DNA from: an uncultured Oscillospiraceae bacterium
Lineage (GTDB): Bacteria; Bacillota; Clostridia; Oscillospirales; Acutalibacteraceae
Length of the DNA stretch: 21,670 nt
Assembly (NCBI GenBank): GCA_900541905.1
Contig: UQLQ01000026.1
Coordinates: 1-21,670 of the forward strand
Direction of reading: 5' to 3'
Part shown: positions 15,255 to 21,670 of the stretch, one piece after another
Layout of the letters: the number at the start of each line of letters is the position of its first letter
Numbering within the stretch: the first letter of the stretch is position 1
Program-made: the position numbers and the translations under genes
The notes under the pieces: model-generated
The model's input: the letters and a program-made list of their open reading frames with translations, nothing else
Database searches by the model: none
Told to the model about the DNA's origin: nothing

Positions 15255-15800
15255 ATGATGAAAGATTTAAAAGGCACAAAAACAGAAGCTAACCTAATGG
15301 CAGCATTTGCCGGAGAAAGCCAAGCAAGAAACAAATATACATACTATGCAAGCAAAGCAAAAAAAGAAGGCTATGAACAAATTGCGGCACTGTTCTTAGA
15401 AACAGCAAATAATGAAAAAGAACACGCAAAAATTTGGTTCAAACTGCTTCACGGCGGAGAAATGCCTGATACTATGGCAAACCTAAAAGACGCTGCGGAC
15501 GGAGAGAACTATGAATGGACAGACATGTATGCCAAAATGGCTGTAGAAGCAAGAGAAGAAGGCTTTGACCATATTGCATTCTTATTTGAAAAAGTTGGTG
15601 AAATTGAAAAACACCACGAAGAAAGATATCGCAAGCTATTATCCAACATTGAAGAAGGCATTGTATTTTCAAGAGACGGAGATACCATTTGGCAATGCGC
15701 AAACTGCGGTCATATTGTAATTGGTAAAAAAGCACCTGAGGTCTGTCCTGTATGTGCACATCCTCAATCCTTCTTCCAAATTTTAGCTGAGAATTATTAA
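15255..15800 (+). CDS. rbr: Rubrerythrin
   Basis: A 181-residue non-haem iron peroxidase that reduces hydrogen peroxide in anaerobes using electrons from rubredoxin or NADH-linked partners. The N-terminal ferritin-like domain holds the diiron ligands: GESQARN with E21, EKEH at 54-57, E98 in VEAREEG, and EIEKH with E118 and H121. The C-terminal rubredoxin domain has two CxxC pairs, C148/C151 and C164/C167. Length and order (ferritin-like, then rubredoxin) are the classical form, not reverse rubrerythrin. The start is one of two adjacent ATG codons at 15255 and 15258 behind AAAGAGAG. Monocistronic, with its own promoter and terminator. Confidence 0.97.
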   Translation: MMKDLKGTKTEANLMAAFAGESQARNKYTYYASKAKKEGYEQIAALFLETANNEKEHAKIWFKLLHGGEMPDTMANLKDAADGENYEWTDMYAKMAVEAREEGFDHIAFLFEKVGEIEKHHEERYRKLLSNIEEGIVFSRDGDTIWQCANCGHIVIGKKAPEVCPVCAHPQSFFQILAENY

Positions 15801-15840
15801 GCCCATTTTCTGTATTTACATATAAAAGGTAGACTTTTGC

Positions 15841-15878
15841 AAAAACCTCCATTGGATGTTTATCCAATGGAGGTTTTT
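15841..15878. terminator. Bidirectional terminator between rbr and zupT
   Basis: A perfect 17-bp stem: 15841-15857 (AAAAACCTCCATTGGAT) pairs with 15862-15878 around GTTT. It has T-runs on both strands and lies between two convergent genes, so it probably serves both. Confidence 0.92.
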
Positions 15879-15916
15879 CTTTGTTTGTTTTTGTATTTCA
15901 ATAAAAAGTCCATACA

Positions 15917-16717
15917 TTATAAGAACAGCAGCAAACTAATTGCCATAACTACCATTCCGGAAATTAAACCATAAATAGATAGATGATGTTCTCCATATTC
16001 CCTGGCAGCAGGAAGAAGTTCATCAAATGAAATAAATACCATAATACCTGCGACTCCTGCAAAAATAACACCAAATACAACATCATTCATAATTGGCATT
16101 AAAATTAGCCAACCGATTAACGCACCTACAGGTTCCGCCAAACCTGATAAAAAAGAATATAAAAAGGCTTTCATCTTAGAGCCCGTTGCCTGATAAATGG
16201 GAACAGAAACAGCAATGCCTTCCGGTATATTGTGAATTGCAATGGCAACTACAATGGGAATTGCAACGCTGGGTTCCTGCATAGCAGAAACAAATGTAGC
16301 CAATCCCTCCGGAAAGTTATGAATCGCGATTGCAAGTGCTGTAAAAACACCCATACGCATCAATTTGGAATGCTTTGGCGGTTTTTTATTTTCATCTTCA
16401 ACCGACTTTAACTCATGGGGATTTTCTTCTGAAGGGATTAATTTATCAATAATTGCAATAACCAGCATACCTCCAAAAAAAGAGCCTACCGTAACCCAGT
16501 TACCTGCTATTTTTCCAAGTTCAGATACCAAGGAATCTTGTGCTTTTACAAATATTTCTATCATAGAAACATATATCATAACACCTGCAGAAAAACCAAG
16601 ACTGATGGATAAAAACTTTCTATTGGTATGTTTTGCAAAAAATGCGATGCAGCTGCCGATTCCGGTGCTTAATCCTGCAATCAGCGTAAGGGTAAATGCG
16701 AGAAAAACATTGTTCAT
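15917..16717 (-). CDS. zupT: ZIP family divalent metal transporter, ZupT-like
   Basis: A 266-residue membrane importer for zinc and possibly iron or manganese. About eight hydrophobic segments are visible. The two signature metal-binding helices carry HNFPEG at 133-138 and HNIPEG at 162-167, with GLAEP following at 192-196. A charged cytoplasmic loop with His and Lys (about 96-120) lies between segments 3 and 4, as is usual in ZIP proteins. The ATG follows AAAGGA. The promoter has a perfect palindrome at the expected start site, suggesting a metal-responsive repressor. The exact metal cannot be told from sequence. Confidence 0.9.
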   Translation of the reverse strand: MNNVFLAFTLTLIAGLSTGIGSCIAFFAKHTNRKFLSISLGFSAGVMIYVSMIEIFVKAQDSLVSELGKIAGNWVTVGSFFGGMLVIAIIDKLIPSEENPHELKSVEDENKKPPKHSKLMRMGVFTALAIAIHNFPEGLATFVSAMQEPSVAIPIVVAIAIHNIPEGIAVSVPIYQATGSKMKAFLYSFLSGLAEPVGALIGWLILMPIMNDVVFGVIFAGVAGIMVFISFDELLPAAREYGEHHLSIYGLISGMVVMAISLLLFL

Positions 16718-16731
16718 ATCGTTTTCCTTTC

Positions 16732-16759
16732 CATATAGTTAGCATAAACTAACTATATG
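16732..16759. promoter_or_regulatory. Operator-like inverted repeat upstream of zupT
   Basis: Perfect 11-base arms, CATATAGTTAG (16732-16742) and CTAACTATATG (16749-16759), flank CATAAA. It covers the predicted transcription start. The TTAG...CTAA core is reminiscent of DtxR/MntR-type sites, but assignment is uncertain. Confidence 0.65.
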
Positions 16760-16762
16760 TAT

Positions 16763-16791
16763 AGCATAACAGCCCTATTCTTTTTTGTCAA
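16763..16791 (-). promoter_or_regulatory. zupT promoter
   Basis: On the minus strand a perfect -35 TTGACA (16786-16791), 17 bases, and -10 TATGCT (16763-16768). The start would fall near 16756, inside the inverted repeat. Confidence 0.75.
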
Positions 16792-17177
16792 GAAACAGGC
16801 TCTGTCATATTCTGTATATTAGTCTGAAAATCACCGATCACAAGAACTTTAACGAAGAAACAGTTATTATTTTGCCAAAGGTGTTATCACAATATGCATT
16901 TAAAAATCAGTGTATCAGCATCATATATTTTTTATTCCCTTTCTTTTTTTCTCGCTATTTCCACATTCGGATTTTATTGTACCTCCTGCCCTTAGGTATC
17001 TATGGAACTGTTTGATAAAGTAAAAAGTTTTACTTTATTTCCCCCGGTTTTTAACAACAAAATCCTTTTGTTTTGTCATTGTATTTTGTATCATTCTTTT
17101 TTATCCTATTACACAATGTTAAGGAAAGTCTTGGATTCCTATTTTAAATTACTGTACTGTCATAACTGAACAAATCA
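16792..17177. other. Gene-free stretch between zupT and the arg operon
   Basis: About 385 A/T-rich bases. One open frame of 76 codons on the plus strand starts with TTG, lacks a ribosome binding site and is Ile/Phe-rich, so I do not call it a gene. The only structure seen is the hairpin at 17015-17038. Confidence 0.6.
17015..17038. repeat. Isolated perfect hairpin in the gene-free stretch
   Basis: ATAAAGTAAAA pairs with TTTTACTTTAT over 11 bp around two bases. A few T follow on the plus strand. It could be a weak terminator for a transcript not identified here, or a chance A/T palindrome. Confidence 0.35.
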
Positions 17178-17180
17178 TAA

Positions 17181-17213
17181 AAAAGAGACACAGCATATTG
17201 CCGTATCTCTTTT
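17181..17213 (-). terminator. Terminator of the arginine operon
   Basis: A 15-bp stem (17181-17195 with 17199-17213) around a three-base loop. Two pairs are G-U only when read on the minus strand, so the RNA made from argF is the strand that folds. It starts three bases after the argF stop and ends in six T. Confidence 0.88.
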
Positions 17214-17216
17214 CGA

Positions 17217-18119
17217 TTATTTCATTAAAGTAACCAATACTGCTTTTTGTGCATGCAAACGATTTTCGGCTTCATCAAAAATCTCGTCTGCGTGAGCTTC
17301 AAATACATCTGCTGTAATCTCTTCTCCTCTGTGCGCAGGCAGACAATGCTGTACCATAGCATCAGGTTTTGCCAATTTCATCAGTTCTGCATTGATTTGG
17401 TAACCTTCAAATGCTTTTCTTCTTTCGGCAGCCTCACCTTCCTGACCCATAGAGGCCCATACATCTGTAAACAACACATCTGCATCTTTTGCGGCAGTTG
17501 CAGGAGAATCTGTCATTTCAAAGCCCTCATATTGAGAGGCAAACTCCAACACTTCTTTATCGGGACGGTAACCTTCCGGACATGCTACACTGATAGACAT
17601 ACCCATCTTCAAACATCCTACAATAATAGAATGCATCATATTGTTGCCGTCTCCAATATAACATGCTTTCAGACCTTCCAAAGCACCTTTTCTTTCGCGA
17701 ATAGTCATCAGGTCAGCCAGCACTTGACATGGATGAGCAAAATCTGTCAAAGCATTGATAATCGGAATAGAGCCGTATTTTGCCAAATCTTCTACTTGCT
17801 TTTGTTCAAAAGTACGAATCATAATTCCGTCCAAATAGCGGGATAACACTCTTGCGGTATCTTCAATTGGTTCTCCACGTCCAATTTGCATATCATTTGC
17901 AGATAAGTACATAGGATATCCACCCAATTGATACATACCTGTTTCAAAAGAAACACGGGTTCTGGTAGATGCTTTGGCAAAAATCATACCTAAGGTTTTG
18001 CCTTTCAAATGGTGATGCTCAATTCCGTGTTTTAATTCATATTTTAATTGGTCAGCCAAATTCAGGATTTCTTCAATCTCTTCTGTTGTTAAATCCAACA
18101 ATTTTAACAAGTGTTTCAT
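17217..18119 (-). CDS. argF: Ornithine carbamoyltransferase
   Basis: A 300-residue enzyme joining ornithine and carbamoyl phosphate to give citrulline. The carbamoyl-phosphate site is STRTR at 51-55 and HPCQ at 129-132. The ornithine site is SMGQE at 223-227 and HCLP at 258-261. The SMG motif separates it from aspartate carbamoyltransferase. The ATG follows AAGGGAG. It is the last gene of the arg operon, 39 bases after argD. An anabolic role is inferred from its biosynthetic neighbours, not from the protein itself. Confidence 0.97.
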   Translation of the reverse strand: MKHLLKLLDLTTEEIEEILNLADQLKYELKHGIEHHHLKGKTLGMIFAKASTRTRVSFETGMYQLGGYPMYLSANDMQIGRGEPIEDTARVLSRYLDGIMIRTFEQKQVEDLAKYGSIPIINALTDFAHPCQVLADLMTIRERKGALEGLKACYIGDGNNMMHSIIVGCLKMGMSISVACPEGYRPDKEVLEFASQYEGFEMTDSPATAAKDADVLFTDVWASMGQEGEAAERRKAFEGYQINAELMKLAKPDAMVQHCLPAHRGEEITADVFEAHADEIFDEAENRLHAQKAVLVTLMK

Positions 18120-18158
18120 ATCCAGTCTCCCTTCAATCTGTTCTGTTTTATCATCATT

Positions 18159-19337
18159 TTAAGCCTGTTTGATAACTTTTTCCAATATTGCCAAGCCCTT
18201 ATCAATTTCTTCAAAGGTGATGGTAAGCGGAGGCAACAGACGTACCAGTGTTTTTGCGGTCAGCACCAGCAGACCATGTTCAATACATGCAGCTGCTACA
18301 TCTTTGGCTGTTCCTTTTTCCAGCACAATTCCAATCATCATGCCAATGCCTCTTACTTCGGCAACGCCTTCCATCTCGGACAGCTTTTGCTGCATATATT
18401 CACCCTTAGCTTTTACTTCCTGTAAAAATGTCTCATCTGATACACGTTCCAACACACTTAAGGCGCCTGCACATGCAACAGGATTTCCACCAAAGGTAGA
18501 ACCATGCATACCACTATTGAGCACCTCTCCCAAACGTTCGGTGCACAAACACGCACCAATGGGCAATCCGCCGCCAAGTGCTTTTGAGGACGTAATCACA
18601 TCCGGCTCAATACCATATTGTTCATAACAGAAAAGGGTGCCTGTTCTTCCCATACCGGTTTGTACTTCGTCTATCATAAGCAGTACGTCATGCTTTTTGC
18701 ACAGCTTTTCCAGTTCTTTTACAAAATGAGGTTCTAAAGGCATAACACCGCCTTCACCTTGAATCATTTCTATAAACACAGCGCAGGTATTTTCATCCAG
18801 TAAAGATTTTACGCTCTCGATATGGTTTGCCTGCGCGTATGTAAAGCCCTCTGTGAATGGGTTAAAGTAATGATGGAACGTATCCTGACCTGTTGCCGCC
18901 AAAGTTGTAACCGTTCTGCCATGGAAAGAATTCACCAACGTGATGATTTTGGTTCTGTTCTCATTATATTTATCCGTACTGTATTTTCTTGCTAATTTAA
19001 TGGCGCATTCATTTGCTTCCGCACCGGAGTTACTGAAAAACACTTTACTGAAACCGGACAACTCACAAAGTTTTTGAGCCAAATTGGTCTGCGCAGGATT
19101 GTAATACAAATTGGAAATATGCTGTAATGTGGAAGCCTGCTTTGTAATGGCATCAATCCATTGGTCATCACAAAAACCAAGGGCATTGACACCAATACCG
19201 CTTGTAAAATCGATATAAGATTTTCCTTCGCTGTCCTGTGCAACAACGCCTTTTCCTTTCACAATCGCAACTTCAAAGCGGCCGTAAGTTGGCATCATAT
19301 TCTTCTTTTCTTGTTCTTTAATATCTAAAAAATGCAT
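18159..19337 (-). CDS. argD: Acetylornithine aminotransferase
   Basis: A 392-residue class III PLP aminotransferase that makes N-acetylornithine from N-acetylglutamate semialdehyde using glutamate. With this start, NSGAEANE is at 103-110, SFHGRT at about 137-142, DEVQTGMGRTG at 223-233, and the PLP lysine is K252 in SSKALGGGLPIGA. The ATG at 19337 is used because AAAGGAGAG sits properly upstream of it; an ATG nine codons earlier lies inside that site. It lies between argB and argF, so acetylornithine is favoured over ornithine or GABA as substrate. Confidence 0.95.
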   Translation of the reverse strand: MHFLDIKEQEKKNMMPTYGRFEVAIVKGKGVVAQDSEGKSYIDFTSGIGVNALGFCDDQWIDAITKQASTLQHISNLYYNPAQTNLAQKLCELSGFSKVFFSNSGAEANECAIKLARKYSTDKYNENRTKIITLVNSFHGRTVTTLAATGQDTFHHYFNPFTEGFTYAQANHIESVKSLLDENTCAVFIEMIQGEGGVMPLEPHFVKELEKLCKKHDVLLMIDEVQTGMGRTGTLFCYEQYGIEPDVITSSKALGGGLPIGACLCTERLGEVLNSGMHGSTFGGNPVACAGALSVLERVSDETFLQEVKAKGEYMQQKLSEMEGVAEVRGIGMMIGIVLEKGTAKDVAAACIEHGLLVLTAKTLVRLLPPLTITFEEIDKGLAILEKVIKQA

Positions 19338-19388
19338 GGTAATCTCTCCTTTGCATTCTTCCAAAGATGCCGCTTTGAAAGAATGGAT

Positions 19389-20246
19389 TTAATATAACAT
19401 GGTTCCAATACCTTCATCGGAAAACAGTTCGATTAAAATAGAGTGTGGAATTCTTCCATCCAAGATATGCGCACGATGCACACCGCGGCGGACTGCTTCC
19501 ACACAGCAGTCAATTTTAGGAATCATACCGCCGCTGATAATGCCGCTGCGCTGTAATCTTGGTACTTCGCTGACATTGACAACGGGAATCAATGTACTTT
19601 CGTCATCTTTGTCTTTTAACAATCCGCGAATATCTGTCATGAGAATCAGCTTACGTGCCCCCAATTCGGCCGCAATACGGGCAGCGGCAATGTCTGCATT
19701 AATGTTATATACCTCTCCGTTCACGCCGCCGGCAATGGTAGCAATAATCGGCACATAGCCATTATTGGTTGCATCTGTGATAATTTTGGTATTTACTCTT
19801 ACGATTTCTCCTACATAACCAAGGTCAGCGCCGCTTTCCAATTTACGTGCTTGAATCATAGAGCCGTCCAACCCGCAAAGACCGATGGCCTTACCACTGT
19901 GGTTCTCCAGATGTTGGACCAAATCCTTATTTACTTTTCCTGCCAAAACCATTTGTGCAATTTCCATGGTTTCTTCATCCGTATAACGCAAACCGCCGAT
20001 AAATTTGCTTTCTTTGCCTACACGGCTTAACATTGTGTTAATTTCGGGACCACCGCCATGTACCAATACTACATTGATGCCAACAGACTGCATCAATACA
20101 ATATCTGTCATAACAGCGGATTTAATCTCCTCATTAATCATAGCGTTGCCGCCATATTTGACTACAATGGTTTTTCCTGCATATTTTTGGATATAAGGCA
20201 AAGCCTGAGCCAAAATTTGAGCTCTATCGTTATTGGAAATATTCAT
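19389..20246 (-). CDS. argB: Acetylglutamate kinase
   Basis: A 285-residue amino-acid kinase phosphorylating N-acetylglutamate. The nucleotide/phosphate site is KYGGNAM from K30, and the substrate loop is VHGGGPEIN at 62-70. The C-terminus has GGMIPK and DEGIGTML. The N-terminal helix before the kinase core (about residues 5-24, ending ALPYIQKYAGK) is the extension found in hexameric, arginine-inhibited kinases and missing from the short E. coli enzyme. Feedback inhibition by arginine is therefore likely. The ATG follows AAAAGGATG. It lies 34 bases after argJ. Confidence 0.96.
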   Translation of the reverse strand: MNISNNDRAQILAQALPYIQKYAGKTIVVKYGGNAMINEEIKSAVMTDIVLMQSVGINVVLVHGGGPEINTMLSRVGKESKFIGGLRYTDEETMEIAQMVLAGKVNKDLVQHLENHSGKAIGLCGLDGSMIQARKLESGADLGYVGEIVRVNTKIITDATNNGYVPIIATIAGGVNGEVYNINADIAAARIAAELGARKLILMTDIRGLLKDKDDESTLIPVVNVSEVPRLQRSGIISGGMIPKIDCCVEAVRRGVHRAHILDGRIPHSILIELFSDEGIGTMLY

Positions 20247-20280
20247 ACGACATCCTTTTCCTATTTTACAATATTTTGAA

Positions 20281-21501
20281 TCAGCTTCTGTAATCGCCGT
20301 TAATTTTTACATAATCATAAGTCAAATCACAGCCGTATGCAGTTGCGCATTCGCTGCCCTCATGCAAAGTTACCGCCACAACAATGTCGTCCTCTAAAAG
20401 GATTTTCTTGGCAATATCCTCATCAAAAGGCAAACCTGCACCGTTTTTGCATACTTCGATGCGTCCTTGCTTGGATTCAAATGCAACGTCTACACCGTTA
20501 ATATCAACATTTGCACCTGAATAACCAATAGCACACAGCACTCTGCCCCAGTTTGCATCGGCACCAAAAATAGCGCATTTGAGCAAATTAGAACAAATCA
20601 CGGATTTTGCAACGGTTCTTGCATCCTCTTTTGTTTTTGCTCCTGTTACAGCGCATTCCAATAATCTGGTTGCACCTTCACCGTCCTTTGCAATTTTACG
20701 GGACAACACTGCGCAAACTTCTGTCAATGCTTTTGTAAACAATTCATAATCATGATTTTTTTCTGTTATGGTTTGGTTCTCTGCCAAACCGGACGCCATA
20801 ATGGACACCATATCATTGGTAGAGGTATCTCCGTCCACACTTACCATATTGAAAGTATCCTCAATGGCTGTGTGCAGCGCTTCGTTTAATAATTCCGATG
20901 TAATAGATGCATCTGTTGTCAGGAAACCAAGCATGGTTGCCATGTTCGGGTGAATCATACCGGAACCTTTTGTAATGCCGCCTACAGTTACTGTCTTACC
21001 GTCCAATTCTACTTCAAGCGCATATTCTTTTTCTACCGTATCTGTCGTCATAATTGCTTTTGCCGCATCATTGGAACCTGTTGCACTTAACGCTTCTGCT
21101 AATGTTTTTACCGAATTTGCAATCGGTTCAATGGGCAGTACCTGACCAATCACGCCTGTCGATGCTACAATCACGTCGCTTGCATCAATATGCAGTTCTG
21201 CTGCAATCAAATCACACATTTTCTGTGCTTTTTCTTCTCCGTCCGCATTGCAGGTATTGGCATTGCCGCTGTTACAAATCACAGCTCGTGCCATACCGTC
21301 TGCAATGTTGCGTTTGGTAACCGCAATGGGAGCGCCTTTTACTAAGTTTTGTGTATACACAGCTGCCGCTGCACAGGGCACATCACTGTAAATCAAAGCA
21401 AGGTCTGCTTTGCTGCGATTTTTGCGGATACCACAATGAATTCCCGAAGCTTGAAATCCTTTTGCTGCTGTAACGCCGCCTTCTATGATATGAAATGTCA
21501 T
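20281..21501 (-). CDS. argJ: Ornithine acetyltransferase / amino-acid acetyltransferase
   Basis: A 406-residue enzyme that moves the acetyl group from N-acetylornithine back to glutamate; bifunctional forms also use acetyl-CoA. The precursor self-cleaves in front of a threonine nucleophile, here T189 in HPNMATMLGF, giving alpha and beta chains of about 188 and 218 residues. GNANTCNADGEE at 80-90 and KGSGMIHPNM at 178-187 are family hallmarks. The ATG follows GGAGG by six bases. Whether it is bifunctional cannot be told by eye. Confidence 0.96.
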   Translation of the reverse strand: MTFHIIEGGVTAAKGFQASGIHCGIRKNRSKADLALIYSDVPCAAAAVYTQNLVKGAPIAVTKRNIADGMARAVICNSGNANTCNADGEEKAQKMCDLIAAELHIDASDVIVASTGVIGQVLPIEPIANSVKTLAEALSATGSNDAAKAIMTTDTVEKEYALEVELDGKTVTVGGITKGSGMIHPNMATMLGFLTTDASITSELLNEALHTAIEDTFNMVSVDGDTSTNDMVSIMASGLAENQTITEKNHDYELFTKALTEVCAVLSRKIAKDGEGATRLLECAVTGAKTKEDARTVAKSVICSNLLKCAIFGADANWGRVLCAIGYSGANVDINGVDVAFESKQGRIEVCKNGAGLPFDEDIAKKILLEDDIVVAVTLHEGSECATAYGCDLTYDYVKINGDYRS

Positions 21502-21531
21502 ATGCTGCCTCCATTATACATTCTTTATAGG

Positions 21532-21569
21532 GCATAAATCCCCGCTGCGGCATCGCAACAGGGTTATGC
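21532..21569 (-). other. RNA hairpin between argC and argJ
   Basis: On the minus strand the RNA forms a 10-bp G/C-rich stem with a four-base loop, then a two-base bulge and a further 6-bp stem (GCATAA/TTATGC). Two of the pairs are G-U and would be A-C mismatches on the other strand, so the fold belongs to the arg transcript. There is no U-tract; mRNA processing, stabilisation or attenuation are possible. Confidence 0.55.
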
Positions 21570-21587
21570 TTGTATGATAAATTACAA

Positions 21588-21670
21588 TTAAAATGCCGGT
21601 GGAATTAATGTAAGACCTGTTTTTTCTTCCAAGCCCAACACTAAATTCATGTTTTGAATCGCCTGACCGG
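21588..21670 (-). CDS. argC: N-acetyl-gamma-glutamyl-phosphate reductase, C-terminal end
   Basis: Only the last 26 codons and the TAA lie in the window; the rest is beyond the right edge. The readable peptide begins GQAIQNMNLVLGLEEKTGL and ends IPPAF. The GQAxQNMN...GL pattern is the usual ArgC C-terminus, and the place directly before argJ fits an argCJBDF operon. The operon promoter and any ArgR operator would lie outside the window. Confidence 0.88.
   Translation of the reverse strand, partial: GQAIQNMNLVLGLEEKTGLTLIPPAF

Noticed and set aside
16785..17015. Open frame of 76 codons in the zupT-argF gap
   Set aside because: It has a TTG start without ribosome binding site, an A/T-driven composition and overlap with the zupT promoter.

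Overview
The window looks like ordinary chromosome from a spore-forming Bacillota of class Clostridia, perhaps Oscillospiraceae-like. This is inferred from a ypeB germination gene, an ecfA1-ecfA2-ecfT-truA cluster, a DUF5711 protein, a ClpE-type unfoldase, rubrerythrin, AT-rich spacers and AGGAGG-type ribosome binding sites. No phage, insertion sequence, CRISPR array or toxin-antitoxin locus was seen.

Layout. (1) 67-631, minus strand: five tRNA genes, transcribed in the order Gly(TCC), Arg(TCT), His(GTG), Gln(TTG), Lys(TTT). A strong promoter precedes tRNA-Gly, a second promoter precedes tRNA-Lys, and a long hairpin terminator closes the group. (2) 754-13093, minus strand: twelve closely spaced genes, in transcription order ruvC, ruvA, ruvB, glmM, an rRNA-type SAM methyltransferase, ecfA1, ecfA2, ecfT, truA, a DUF5711 membrane protein, cvpA and a ClpE-like AAA+ unfoldase. 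They cover Holliday-junction processing, cell-wall precursor synthesis, vitamin uptake, RNA modification and protein quality control. A probable internal promoter sits before cvpA. (3) 13094-13589: a divergent intergenic region with a tandemly duplicated unit of about 100 bp. Each copy carries a promoter facing ruvC and an RNA-hairpin motif. (4) 13590-15800, plus strand: ypeB with a terminator, an 8-codon ORF behind an ideal ribosome binding site, and rubrerythrin with a consensus promoter and a perfect inverted repeat at its start site. (5) 15917-16791, minus strand: a ZIP-family metal transporter, convergent with rubrerythrin across a shared terminator, with its own promoter and a perfect inverted repeat. 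(6) 17181-21670, minus strand: arginine biosynthesis operon argC (3' end only), argJ, argB, argD, argF, with a terminator. It takes glutamate to citrulline by the acetyl-recycling route.

I found no convincing new multi-gene system. The least explained signal is the duplicated promoter/hairpin unit upstream of ruvC. Next are the operator-like palindromes at the rubrerythrin, ZIP-transporter and tRNA promoters. All gene calls rest on reading motifs by eye; no database search was run.
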